Source of the DNA: Metasolibacillus meyeri
GTDB taxonomy: Bacteria; Bacillota; Bacilli; Bacillales_A; Planococcaceae
Assembly: GCF_003049505.1 (NCBI RefSeq)
Contig: NZ_PYWN01000017.1
Location: 1-44,499, forward strand
Direction: 5' to 3'
Length of the DNA: 44,499 bases
Shown here: in pieces, positions 24,774 through 32,566 of the stretch
Layout: each line of letters begins with the position of its first letter
Numbering within the stretch: position 1 is the first letter of the stretch
Made by a program: the position numbers and the translations under genes
The notes under the pieces: generated by a model
Database searches by the model: none
What the model saw: the letters and a program-made list of their open reading frames with translations, nothing else
What the model was told of the DNA's origin: nothing

Positions 24774-26120
24774 TTAAATAAATAAGCTTAATAATAGGAC
24801 GAATCCTAAACCTGCGATAGAAATAATTGTTTCAAGTAATGTCCATGTTGCAAATGTCTCTTTCATGCTTAAGCCGAAATACTCTTTGAACATCCAGAAA
24901 CCTGCATCGTTTACGTGTGAAGCAACTAAACTACCTGCACCTGTAGCAAGTACAACTAATGCGAGATTCACATCTGATTGCCCAAGCATTGGGATAACGA
25001 GCCCTGCTGTTGTTAAGGCTGCAACTGTTGCGGAGCCTAATGAAATACGTAAAATCGCAGCGATAATCCACGCTAGTAAAATAGGGGATAGGTTCGTACC
25101 ATCGAATAGCTCCGCTACGTAGTCACCAACACCACCGTTAATCAAAACTTGCTTGAATGCACCGCCACCGCCGATAATTAACAGCATCATACCAATATGA
25201 GAAATCGCTGTTGTACAGGAGTCCATCACCGTTTTAATTGGAATTTTGCGAGCAATTCCCATTGTATAAACGGCAACTAGTAAGGAAATTAACATCGCTG
25301 TCCCCGCATCACCAATAAAGCGAATGATGGCTAAAAAGGTATTGTCCTCAAAGCCCATTGTTTTTTGCAGCAATGTAATAATCGTTGCAATGGACATTAA
25401 AATGACAGGTAATAATGCAGTGAAAACACTAATGCCAAAGCTTGGTGTGTCTTCAAGCTTAAATGTTTTTTGTTCACCTAATGAAGCGATGTCGCCTGAT
25501 TTTGTGAAGGATTCAGGTACTAATTTTTGCGCAATTTTTGTGAAGATAGGCCCTGCGATAATAACGGTCGGTATCGCAATAATAAAGCCGTATAATAGCA
25601 CCTCACCAATATTTGCCCCAAACTCACCGGCGATAACAGTAGGCCCTGGATGTGGTGGCAGGAAGCCATGCGTCACAGATAAGGCTGCTGTCATTGGAAT
25701 TCCCAAATATAAAATTGAAACTTTTAATTGTCTTGAAATCGCAAAAACAATCGGAATTAATAAAACTAAGCCAACTTCAAAGAACAGTGCGACACCAATA
25801 ATAAATGAAGCAACAACAACAGCCCATTGAATGCGTTTTTCACCAAACTTATCAACTAATGTCATGGCGATACGTTGTGCACCGCCTGCATCCGCAATTA
25901 ATTTACCGAGCATTGCACCAAGCCCGAAGATGAGAGCTAAATGCCCAAGCGTGCCGCCTAAGCCTGCTTCAATCGTTTTTACGATTTCCTCCATTGGCAT
26001 ACCTAATGCTAGTGCGACACCGAAGGATACGATAATAAGTGAAATAAATGTATTGAGCTTAAACGCCATGATTAATATTAATAACGCAATAATCCCAATC
26101 CCAACAATAACTAATGGCAT
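24774..26120 (-). CDS. gntP: Gluconate permease GntP
   Basis: The 448-residue protein is an inner-membrane gluconate:proton symporter of the GntP family, with about 12-14 membrane helices. Family blocks are visible: GLGGTLGHLALIFGLGAMLGKLIADAGG, HGFLPPHPGPTVIAGEFGAN, IGGGGAFKQVLINGGVGDY, and SHVNDAGFWMFKEYFGLS near the end. It feeds gluconate to GntK, encoded 18 nt upstream, and its 3' end almost touches gntZ. The start has GGAGGG before it. Confidence 0.95.
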   Translation of the reverse strand: MPLVIVGIGIIALLILIMAFKLNTFISLIIVSFGVALALGMPMEEIVKTIEAGLGGTLGHLALIFGLGAMLGKLIADAGGAQRIAMTLVDKFGEKRIQWAVVVASFIIGVALFFEVGLVLLIPIVFAISRQLKVSILYLGIPMTAALSVTHGFLPPHPGPTVIAGEFGANIGEVLLYGFIIAIPTVIIAGPIFTKIAQKLVPESFTKSGDIASLGEQKTFKLEDTPSFGISVFTALLPVILMSIATIITLLQKTMGFEDNTFLAIIRFIGDAGTAMLISLLVAVYTMGIARKIPIKTVMDSCTTAISHIGMMLLIIGGGGAFKQVLINGGVGDYVAELFDGTNLSPILLAWIIAAILRISLGSATVAALTTAGLVIPMLGQSDVNLALVVLATGAGSLVASHVNDAGFWMFKEYFGLSMKETFATWTLLETIISIAGLGFVLLLSLFI

Positions 26121-26138
26121 ATAAAATCCCTCCTAAAA

Positions 26139-27671
26139 TTAAATTAAGCTGCGCTGATAAGCAGCGATGGCTGTGTAATCTTGCTCTAAAGTGCGTGATA
26201 AATGGATGAAAATAGGGAGTAGCTGACGATATTCTTGCATAGCTTCTTCCTTTGGTGTGTGTTTATATGTCTCACCGACCATATTCGCTACTACATGTAA
26301 AGAGTCAACTTGCTTTGTCGCATATAGTCCTAAAATACAAGCGCCTAGGCATGAGCTTTCATGACTTTCAGGCACTGTAACCTCCGATTCAAAAATATCT
26401 GCCATCATTTGACGCCAAGTTTCGGAGCGTGCAAAACCACCTGTTGCTTGTATGCGTGTTACAGGGCCATCCATACATTCACGCAAAGCTAAATAAACCG
26501 TGTATAAATTGTAAATAACACCTTCAAGTGCAGCGCGAATCATATGCTCCTTTTTATGTGCCATCGTTAAGCCGAAAAATGACCCACGCACATCTGGATT
26601 CCATAAAGGAGCGCGCTCTCCTGCTAAATAAGGGTGGAAAAGCAAACCGTCTGCTCCAGGACGAATGCGCTCCGCAATTTTCGTTAACACCTCATACGGG
26701 TCGATGCCTAAACGTTTTGCAGTTTCGATTTCAGAAGAAGCGAACTCATCACGAATCCAACGTAGCACCATACCGCCATTGTTGACAGGCCCGCCGATGA
26801 CCCAATGATTTTCTGTTAAGGCATAGCAGAAAATCCGTCCTTTATTATCCGTTTGCGGTTTATCAATGACCGTGCGAATTGCGCCACTTGTACCGATTGT
26901 TACGGCAACTTCGCCTTTACCAATCGCATTAACGCCTAAATTAGAGAGCATACCGTCACCTGCCCCGATAATAAACGGTGTTTGTGGATCAATGCCCATT
27001 TGGTGTGCTAATTGTTCATCGCAGCCTTGGAAGCATTGCGTTGTCGCTACAAGTGTTGACAGCTGTTCTTTTGAAATGCCTGCAATTTGTAATGCTTCTT
27101 CATCCCACTCTAATTTTTGTAAATTCATTAATCCCATCGCAGAGGCTAATGAGTGATCAACAACATATTTATCAAAGAGCTTTTTAAAAATATATTCCTT
27201 AATACCGATATATTTTTTCGCTTTTTTGGCAATAGCAGGATGCTCATGTGTAAGCCATGCAATTTTACACAATGGCGACATCGGGTGAATGGGTGTACCT
27301 GTGCGTAAATAAACCTCATGTCCATTTAGCTCATTTTTAATTTTACGTGCCCAGCCCTCACTTCGATTATCTGCCCATGTAATAACAGGCGTTAAAGGCT
27401 GGTCGTTTTCATCTATCGCAATGACGCTATGCAAGGCACTGCTAAAAGAAATAAAGGCAAGCTTTTTGTCAGCATGCTTTGCCATAATAGTTGAAACTGC
27501 TCGTAGCACAGCTTGCCATATTTCTTGTGGATCTTGCTGGGCTGTTGAAATATCAGGTGTGTGTAAAGGATAGCCGATATTTGCTTGCTCAATTATCGCC
27601 CCTTGAACTGTAAATAAGACGGCTTTTGTGCTAGTCGTTCCAATATCGACACCTAGCATATATTCAGTCAT
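26139..27671 (-). CDS. gntK: Gluconokinase GntK (FGGY family)
   Basis: The 510-residue cytoplasmic kinase converts gluconate and ATP to 6-phosphogluconate, the substrate of GntZ. FGGY features are an N-terminal phosphate loop GVDIGTTSTKAVLF, the substrate region VITWADNRSEGWA, the ATP-binding GTSGAIRT and GGPVNNGGMVLRWIRDEF, and the C-terminal signature ATGGFARSETWRQMMADIF. It is of the Bacillus type, unrelated to the short E. coli gluconokinases. The gene overlaps the end of gntR by 8 nt, so translation of the two is coupled. Confidence 0.95.
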   Translation of the reverse strand: MTEYMLGVDIGTTSTKAVLFTVQGAIIEQANIGYPLHTPDISTAQQDPQEIWQAVLRAVSTIMAKHADKKLAFISFSSALHSVIAIDENDQPLTPVITWADNRSEGWARKIKNELNGHEVYLRTGTPIHPMSPLCKIAWLTHEHPAIAKKAKKYIGIKEYIFKKLFDKYVVDHSLASAMGLMNLQKLEWDEEALQIAGISKEQLSTLVATTQCFQGCDEQLAHQMGIDPQTPFIIGAGDGMLSNLGVNAIGKGEVAVTIGTSGAIRTVIDKPQTDNKGRIFCYALTENHWVIGGPVNNGGMVLRWIRDEFASSEIETAKRLGIDPYEVLTKIAERIRPGADGLLFHPYLAGERAPLWNPDVRGSFFGLTMAHKKEHMIRAALEGVIYNLYTVYLALRECMDGPVTRIQATGGFARSETWRQMMADIFESEVTVPESHESSCLGACILGLYATKQVDSLHVVANMVGETYKHTPKEEAMQEYRQLLPIFIHLSRTLEQDYTAIAAYQRSLI

Positions 27672-28395
27672 TTTGCTGTTCCACTCCTTTTACTAGCATT
27701 TGTTGAGATCTCCATAAATCCTCTACCTTTCCTTGCACATCATCAAAATTATCATGTAACGATTGAACCATTAGCTTTCGATCTTTTGCTTGAATAGCGG
27801 CAATGTAGAGCTCATGATTTTTTACGATACGTGGAAAATCCTCATATTTCTCTTGAAAGCGCATGCGCATGGATAAAAGAATAAGCCCCTCCATAACAGG
27901 TTTTAAATTATTCCAAATCATTAAAATATAAGAATGGCCAACGGAGCGAATAATCGTTTCGTGAAATAAAACATCTTGATAAGAAAATTCATCAGCATCT
28001 TGATATTTGATGGCAATTTTCATCATTTCTACAATTTTGCTTAGCTCCATTGTTAATTCAGTTGTTTCCATTTTTAATAGTCGCTCAAACACAAATGTCT
28101 CGATCAATAAGCGGACATCGTAAATTTCTTCAATTTCTTTATCTGTTAAGCCAAGTACAACAGCCCCCATACGCTCCAATCGAATCAAATTTTCAGAGGC
28201 TAATGTTTTTAATGCTTCACGAATAGGTGAGCGGCTAACAGAAAACTCCGCTGCTAATTTATTTTCAGAAAGAATGGTACCGCTTTCAATCAAGCCCGAA
28301 ATGATACGCAATCTTAGCTCAGAAGTTACTTTTTCACCAGTAGAAGCTTTAATAAGCCATTTTTGAGGGTATAGAAAATCTTTGAATTCAGTCAT
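27664..28395 (-). CDS. gntR: Gluconate operon repressor GntR (FCD subfamily)
   Basis: The 243-residue DNA-binding repressor would be released by gluconate. The winged helix at about 20-85 contains ILSENKLAAEFSVSRSPIREALKTLASENLI. An FCD ligand-binding helical domain occupies about 95-235, with metal/ligand residues in DVRLLIE, LFHETIIRSVGH and HELYIAAIQAKD. It is the first gene of the operon and lies about 27 bp from its palindromic operator, so it represses itself and the structural genes, as known in B. subtilis. AAGGGAGC precedes the ATG. Confidence 0.94.
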   Translation of the reverse strand: MTEFKDFLYPQKWLIKASTGEKVTSELRLRIISGLIESGTILSENKLAAEFSVSRSPIREALKTLASENLIRLERMGAVVLGLTDKEIEEIYDVRLLIETFVFERLLKMETTELTMELSKIVEMMKIAIKYQDADEFSYQDVLFHETIIRSVGHSYILMIWNNLKPVMEGLILLSMRMRFQEKYEDFPRIVKNHELYIAAIQAKDRKLMVQSLHDNFDDVQGKVEDLWRSQQMLVKGVEQQND

Positions 28396-28421
28396 TCTAT
28401 CATGCTCCCTTTCAGATAAGT

Positions 28422-28439
28422 ATACTTGTATACAAGTAT
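28422..28439 (-). promoter_or_regulatory. GntR operator
   Basis: ATACTTGTATACAAGTAT is a perfect 18-bp palindrome. From memory it equals the gnt operator of B. subtilis. It begins at the downstream edge of the -10 box and covers the expected transcription start. Confidence 0.9.
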
Positions 28440-28465
28440 TATAAATGCAAATGACAATAATGCAA
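28438..28465 (-). promoter_or_regulatory. Sigma-A promoter of the gnt operon
   Basis: On the minus strand TTGCAT (28465-28460) and TATAAT (28443-28438) are separated by 16 nt. The -10 box abuts the GntR operator. Confidence 0.8.
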
Positions 28466-28474
28466 GCGCTTTTA
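28461..28474. promoter_or_regulatory. Catabolite-responsive element (cre) at the gnt promoter
   Basis: TGCAAGCGCTTTTA matches the cre pattern TGNAANCGNWNNCW at all but one defined position. It overlaps the -35 box, so CcpA bound there would block RNA polymerase. Confidence 0.65.
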
Positions 28475-28571
28475 AATGATAGACAATTTATAGTAAAGCG
28501 CTGAAAAGGCGTCTCTACTGGGAAATTAGGCGAAATAAAAAATTTTTTCCCGAAAATTTTTATTCTGAATA

Positions 28572-28600
28572 TTTACATTATTCTTACTTTGTGTTAAAGT
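28572..28600 (+). promoter_or_regulatory. Promoter of the MFS-ABC exporter unit
   Basis: TTTACA (28572-28577) and TAAAGT (28595-28600) are 17 nt apart. This leaves a leader of about 260 nt before the MFS gene, with an internal terminator. Confidence 0.5.
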
Positions 28601-28731
28601 AATCTTAACAAATAAAAGAAAGGGTTGATCGGAAAAAACATGTAGCCAAAATTCGCAATGAATGGGAGGGAGTTTAAACATTTTCTAGCAGAAAGCTAGA
28701 GGATAGTTTATACAAAAATACGTGGAGATAA

Positions 28732-28761
28732 GTGAAATTTAAAACCCTAGTGAACTTTTAG
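28732..28761 (+). CDS. Putative 9-codon leader peptide of the attenuator
   Basis: GTG AAA TTT AAA ACC CTA GTG AAC TTT TAG would encode MKFKTLVNF. GGAG ends 4 nt before the GTG, a little closer than normal. The codons from the fourth onward are the ascending arm of the terminator hairpin at 28741-28783, so a ribosome on this frame would prevent the hairpin. No expression evidence can be seen; the layout is the argument. Confidence 0.4.
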   Translation: MKFKTLVNF

Positions 28762-28783
28762 AGATAAAGTTTGCTAGGGTTTT
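28741..28783 (+). terminator. Leader terminator (attenuator) upstream of the MFS gene
   Basis: AAAACCCTAG pairs with CTAGGGTTTT, with an inner AACTTT/AAAGTT helix. The downstream bases are T-rich. It lies between the promoter at 28572 and the MFS start at 28868, with no gene ending before it on this strand, which makes it an attenuator candidate. A CTAGCAGAAAGCTAG hairpin lies about 45 nt upstream. Confidence 0.7.
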
Positions 28784-28867
28784 GTTATGCTTAAATTTAC
28801 TTCGACTTCCGTAGAAAAAATGTTACAATAGTCAACATACTATGAAAATATTTCGGAGGCAACACGA

Positions 28868-30055
28868 ATGGCAGCAACATATGCAAAGCAAAGATTTTGG
28901 ATTTTAGTAATTATTGTTTCCATTTCAGGATTTTCACAAGGTATGTTATTACCATTAATTGCAGTAATCTTTGAGCAGGATGGTGTTGCTACAACATTAA
29001 ATGGCTTGAATGCAACAGGCTTATACATAGGAACTTTATTAATTTCTCCTTTTATTGAACAGCCATTGCGAAAATTTGGCTACAAGCCTGTCATTATGGC
29101 TGGGGGAGCTTTAGTCTTTCTTTCACTTGCGACATTCCCATTATGGAAAAGTATATTGTTTTGGTTTTTCCTAAGACTGTTAATCGGTATTGGTGACCAT
29201 GCATTACATTTTGGTACACAGACGTGGCTTACAGCTTCTACACCACAGCATAAATTAGGGCGCAGCATGGCGATTTATGGATTATCGTTTAGTCTAGGCT
29301 TTGCGGTAGGGCCATTGTTTGTGCCGCTAATTAAAATTTCACCAGCGCTACCCTTTATTGTTTCTTCAGTGCTTTGTTTAATCGCATGGTCACTTGTGTT
29401 CTTTGTACGCAATGAGCATCCAGAGGCTTTAAAAGGAGACAGGAAGCAAACGGGTAGTATGACTCGTTACAAGCTAGCGTTTCGTTATGCATGGATTGCT
29501 TTTTTACCACCATTTGTTTACGGGTTTCTAGAAACATCATTAAATGCCATCTTCCCCGTCTATGCATTGCGAAAAGATTTTGATGTGACGATGGTGTCTG
29601 TTGTCCTTGCTGCCTTTTCAATAGGAACAATTGTGTTACAGCTTCCCTTAGGTATGTTGGGAGACAAAATTGGTCGACGAAAAGTCATATTAGGTGGCTT
29701 GCTAGGGGGTTCGATTATTTTTGCAGCATGTAGCTTTGTGGAGCATTTACCGTGGGGTGTCGTTCTATTCTTTGCGCTAGCGGGAATGTGTGTGGGGACG
29801 ATGTTTTCACTCGGCATTACCTATATGACAGATTTAACACCGAAAGAGTTATTGCCAACTGGGAATCTACTATGTGGTATTTTCTTTAGCCTTGGTAGTT
29901 TAGGAGGCCCGTTTTTCGGAGGTGCTTATTTACAATTAGTAGATAACATAAGCTTTTTACTATTGATTGCAGCTATGCTCGCAGTTATATTTATCATTAT
30001 TTTATATTTTGGAAGAAATTTACATACGGGAAAAGAGAGGATCGAACAATGCTAG
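28868..30055 (+). CDS. Major facilitator superfamily exporter (YfkF-like)
   Basis: The 395-residue protein has about 12 membrane helices. It has MFS loop motifs such as GDKIGRRKVILGG between helices 8 and 9, and a weaker first-half counterpart (PLRKFGYKPVIMAGG). The acidic helix segment RLLIGIGDHALHFGTQTWLTA resembles the motif-B arginine helix. It is most like drug- or sugar-type exporters of the YfkF group; the substrate is unknown. GGAGG precedes the ATG by 9 nt. Its end overlaps the ABC exporter gene by 7 nt, so both are made together from an attenuated leader, which favours a role in inducible export of a toxic compound. Confidence 0.88.
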   Translation: MAATYAKQRFWILVIIVSISGFSQGMLLPLIAVIFEQDGVATTLNGLNATGLYIGTLLISPFIEQPLRKFGYKPVIMAGGALVFLSLATFPLWKSILFWFFLRLLIGIGDHALHFGTQTWLTASTPQHKLGRSMAIYGLSFSLGFAVGPLFVPLIKISPALPFIVSSVLCLIAWSLVFFVRNEHPEALKGDRKQTGSMTRYKLAFRYAWIAFLPPFVYGFLETSLNAIFPVYALRKDFDVTMVSVVLAAFSIGTIVLQLPLGMLGDKIGRRKVILGGLLGGSIIFAACSFVEHLPWGVVLFFALAGMCVGTMFSLGITYMTDLTPKELLPTGNLLCGIFFSLGSLGGPFFGGAYLQLVDNISFLLLIAAMLAVIFIIILYFGRNLHTGKERIEQC

Positions 30056-31764
30056 GAAAATTTTTCTCTTATTATAAGCCACATAGACGTTTGTTTATGA
30101 TTGATTTTTCAAGCGCAATTTTTGTGGCGATTTTAGAGCTTGCCTTTCCACTTGCAGTGCAGTGGTTTATTGATGAACTGCTACCAACAGGCGAATGGGG
30201 CATGATTGTTAAAATTAGTGTATTGCTACTTTTAGTGTATGTCTTAAGCACATTTTTAAATTTTATCGTCAATTATTTAGGGCATAAGCTCGGCATTAAT
30301 ATTGAAACAGATATGCGTCAAGAGCTATTTAATCATGTGCAAAGGCAGTCATTCCGCTTTTTTGATAATACGAAAACAGGACATATTATGAGCCGTATTA
30401 CGAATGATTTGTTTGATATTGGCGAATTTGCACATCACGGTCCTGAGGATTTCTTTATTGCGATTATGACATTTATCGGAGCGTTTGCGATTATGTTCAA
30501 TGTCAATCCGACATTAGCTTGGATTGCACTTGTGATGGTTCCGTTTTTAACATGGCTTGTAACATTTAGCAATATTAAAATGAATAAAGCGTGGAAAAAG
30601 ATGTATGGCGAAATTGCAGATGTCAATGCGCGTGTGGAGGATAGTGTATCAGGTTCACGCGTAGTAAAGTCGTTTACAAATGAAGAGTTTGAAATGACTC
30701 GTTTCCGCAAGCAAAATGGTTTGTTCCGTTCAGCCAAATTATATGCATATAAAGTAATGGCGGGTACACATTCGGGAATTTATATGATGACACGTCTATT
30801 GACTTTGGTTGTATTAGTCGTTGGTGCATGGTTAAGCTATAATGGTAAGCTCACACATGGGGAATTAGTCAGCTTTATTTTATATACGAATGTATTAATT
30901 AAGCCGATTGATAAAATTAGTGCATTGCTAGAGCTTTATCCAAAAGGAATGGCAGGCTTCAAGCGTTTCCGCGATTTAATCGAGCAGGAGCCTGAAATAC
31001 AAGATCGACCGAATGCGGCTGATGTCCCTGTATTGAATGGGAATATTGCCTTTGATCATGTGAGCTTTAATTATGACAAATCCAAGCCCGTGTTAAACGA
31101 TATTTCATTTTCTTTAAATGCTGGTGAAACAATTGCCTTTGTTGGGCCGAGTGGTGCTGGGAAAACAACGATTTGTTCATTAATCCCACGCTTCTATGAT
31201 GTGAGTGGTGGGGAAATTACGATTGATGGAATGGATATTCGCGATATGACGCAAAAATCATTGCGCGAGCAAATCGGTATCGTACAGCAAGATGTTTTCT
31301 TATTTACAGGGACAATTCGAGAAAATATCGAATATGGTAAACTGGGCGCTTCCTTTGAAGAAATTCAAGCTGCTGCCGAACGTGCGCATTTAAAAGAATT
31401 TATTGCGAGTTTACCAGACGGCTATGAAACGCAAATTGGCGAGCGCGGTTTGAAATTATCTGGGGGGCAAAAGCAACGACTAGCCATTGCCCGTATGTTC
31501 TTGAAAAACCCACCGATTTTAATTTTAGATGAAGCAACATCTGCTTTAGATACAGAAACAGAAATGATTATCCAAGAGTCTTTGGCAGAGCTAGCTGAAA
31601 ACCGTACAACGCTTGTTATTGCACACCGCCTTGCAACGATTCGCAATGCGGATCAAGTCTTGGTTGTGACACCAAATGGTATTGAGGAGCAAGGAACATA
31701 TGACGAGCTTGTAGCAGCAGGCGGCGTTTTCGCGAACTTGCATCATATTCAGTTTAAAAAATAA
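30049..31764 (+). CDS. ABC exporter half-transporter, fused membrane and ATPase domains
   Basis: The 571-residue homodimer-type exporter is of the MsbA/LmrA/Sav1866 kind. Six membrane helices span 1-320. The nucleotide-binding domain from about 340 has Walker A GPSGAGKTT, a Q-loop IVQQDVFLF, signature LSGGQKQRLAIARM, Walker B ILILDEATSALD and the H-loop VIAHRL. All catalytic residues are present, so it can work as a homodimer. Likely cargo is lipids or drugs. Start ATG lies inside the MFS reading frame (7-nt overlap) with AGAGAGG before it. The pairing of an MFS and an ABC exporter in one unit is uncommon. Confidence 0.93.
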   Translation: MLGKFFSYYKPHRRLFMIDFSSAIFVAILELAFPLAVQWFIDELLPTGEWGMIVKISVLLLLVYVLSTFLNFIVNYLGHKLGINIETDMRQELFNHVQRQSFRFFDNTKTGHIMSRITNDLFDIGEFAHHGPEDFFIAIMTFIGAFAIMFNVNPTLAWIALVMVPFLTWLVTFSNIKMNKAWKKMYGEIADVNARVEDSVSGSRVVKSFTNEEFEMTRFRKQNGLFRSAKLYAYKVMAGTHSGIYMMTRLLTLVVLVVGAWLSYNGKLTHGELVSFILYTNVLIKPIDKISALLELYPKGMAGFKRFRDLIEQEPEIQDRPNAADVPVLNGNIAFDHVSFNYDKSKPVLNDISFSLNAGETIAFVGPSGAGKTTICSLIPRFYDVSGGEITIDGMDIRDMTQKSLREQIGIVQQDVFLFTGTIRENIEYGKLGASFEEIQAAAERAHLKEFIASLPDGYETQIGERGLKLSGGQKQRLAIARMFLKNPPILILDEATSALDTETEMIIQESLAELAENRTTLVIAHRLATIRNADQVLVVTPNGIEEQGTYDELVAAGGVFANLHHIQFKK

Positions 31765-31817
31765 AGTGTCAGGCACACACACAATTCTCACACAATTTAA
31801 CAAGGTAGGTGAAAATA

Positions 31818-31862
31818 TTGAATTTTAAGAACTTCACAAAGTCCATCATACCTTGCCTGTAA
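31818..31862 (+). CDS. Putative 14-residue leader peptide
   Basis: TTG at 31818 opens a frame encoding MNFKNFTKSIIPCL with a TAA stop at 31860-31862. GGTAGGTG ends 6 nt before the TTG. The last codons form part of the 5' arm (31851-31868) of the hairpin that precedes the next gene, so translation would melt that hairpin. It could also be chance; confidence rests on the positioning. Confidence 0.35.
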   Translation: MNFKNFTKSIIPCL

Positions 31863-31926
31863 TCATCTATAACACAGTCCTTGAGAGATGATTACAGGCG
31901 AGGTCCTAACTCAAGGAGTGTGATGG
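31843..31926 (+). ncRNA. Structured leader RNA that can mask the downstream ribosome binding site
   Basis: Arms at 31851-31868 and 31886-31903 form an 18-bp stem with one G-T pair. CCATCATA (31843-31850) and TGTGATGG (31919-31926) stack an 8-bp outer stem directly on it. The 15-nt bulge left on the 3' side (31904-31918) carries CTCAAGGAG, the Shine-Dalgarno sequence of the next gene. The apical loop ends TCCTTGAG (31878-31885), an exact 8-nt complement of CTCAAGGA (31910-31917). A loop-to-ribosome-binding-site pairing or a switch between folds is therefore built in. Not a riboswitch class I recognise. Confidence 0.65.
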
Positions 31927-31930
31927 TCAC

Positions 31931-32194
31931 ATGAAACCATATCGAACAAATCGTAGTAGGGCGTATTATCGACATCATCGCAGACGAGCAATCCGACGCA
32001 AAATGAATATTGCAAAAGCGCGGCAATGGCAATGGAATCCGCCGATAGCTTTAGGGAAATGGTCAAAAGGGAAAATTCACTGCTCATGCTGGATGTGTGC
32101 TGTTAAAACAAAGAAAGATGGCTATTCACATAGTCAGTTCAAAAGGCTTTGTGCTTTACAATGTCAATTGAATGAGTATATAGAAAACAACTAA
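31931..32194 (+). CDS. Small basic protein with CxCxxC motif
   Basis: The 87-residue protein has a very basic N-terminus: residues 1-35 contain many Arg and Lys, as in RHHRRRAIRRKMNIAKAR. A KGKIHCSCWMC segment follows near residues 46-56, then KTKKDGYSHSQFKRL and an acidic end. The Cys-x-Cys-x2-Cys cluster could bind zinc together with nearby His. Basic tail plus zinc knuckle suggests RNA or ribosome binding. I recall similar small uncharacterised proteins ending in CSCxMC with basic heads but know no function. AAGGAG lies 12 nt before the ATG, a long spacing, and is masked in the leader RNA described above. Autoregulation through that RNA is a reasonable hypothesis. Confidence 0.75.
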   Translation: MKPYRTNRSRAYYRHHRRRAIRRKMNIAKARQWQWNPPIALGKWSKGKIHCSCWMCAVKTKKDGYSHSQFKRLCALQCQLNEYIENN

Positions 32195-32204
32195 CTAATA
32201 ATCG

Positions 32205-32246
32205 AGGTGTCTAAAACGTAGCTTAATGTGCTACTTTTAGGCACCT
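32205..32246 (+). terminator. Terminator after the small basic protein gene
   Basis: AGGTGTCTAAAACGTAGC pairs with GCTACTTTTAGGCACCT (one G-T pair, one bulge), 11 nt after the stop codon. The T-run is weak. A shorter AGTAGA/TCTACT hairpin with T residues lies at 32290-32308. Confidence 0.62.
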
Positions 32247-32374
32247 ATTTCTATGCATTCGTTTGAAAGATGGGGGCTGTATAGAAAGTAGTAGATAAAT
32301 CTACTTTTTAGAAAGTAATTTTTATTTCTTGGATAAATTTTTATTCAATAAAACTGTATCTAGATGCATTATTT

Positions 32375-32486
32375 TCACGAAGACTTAAAAATTCCATCAA
32401 CATACGGAGATAAATCAATGTGATTTCCTACATGCTCAACGAGAAACATTGTTGTTTTTTGTATGAGAAATATGGTATAGAAAAAT
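32375..32486 (-). pseudogene. Fragment of a Nudix hydrolase gene
   Basis: On the minus strand one frame reads KTTMFLVEHVGNHIDLSP, then YVDGIFKSS and stop. This parallels QETTMFLVEYTGNRNDLSP in the intact Nudix gene at 34317-34784. The similarity is clear in DNA as well (GAAACATTGTTGTTT in both places, plus strand). The region before the match is out of frame, and no start or Nudix box remains. It is a decayed paralogue or a partial duplication, located in the same orientation about 2 kb from the intact gene. Confidence 0.62.
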
Positions 32487-32566
32487 TTCTGTGTATGGTA
32501 TTTTGGGGTATGCTATATAAAAGGAGTTCAATCATTCAGAAATTAAAACGAAAGCAGGTTTTACAC

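Noticed and set aside
24865-26124. Several rightward frames opposite gntP
   Set aside because: They are antisense shadows of a membrane-protein gene with biased composition, without ribosome binding sites.
28680-28710. CTAGCAGAAAGCTAG hairpin as a preQ1 or other known riboswitch
   Set aside because: The surrounding conserved bases of known classes are absent. The leader-frame and terminator arrangement explains the region better.
31764-31800. AGTGTCAGGCACACACAC stretch after the ABC gene as a mobile-element end
   Set aside because: It resembles short repeats I have seen in other Bacilli, but no partner copy or inverted end exists in this window.
31843-31926. tRNA or tRNA-like gene
   Set aside because: There is no T-arm GTTCRA, no anticodon arm geometry and no CCA-proximal acceptor pairing; the long single stem is not cloverleaf-like.
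32420-32566. 49-residue N-terminal extension of the NagZ-like protein
   Set aside because: It overlaps a Nudix gene remnant on the other strand and would put a Cys-rich segment before the membrane anchor.
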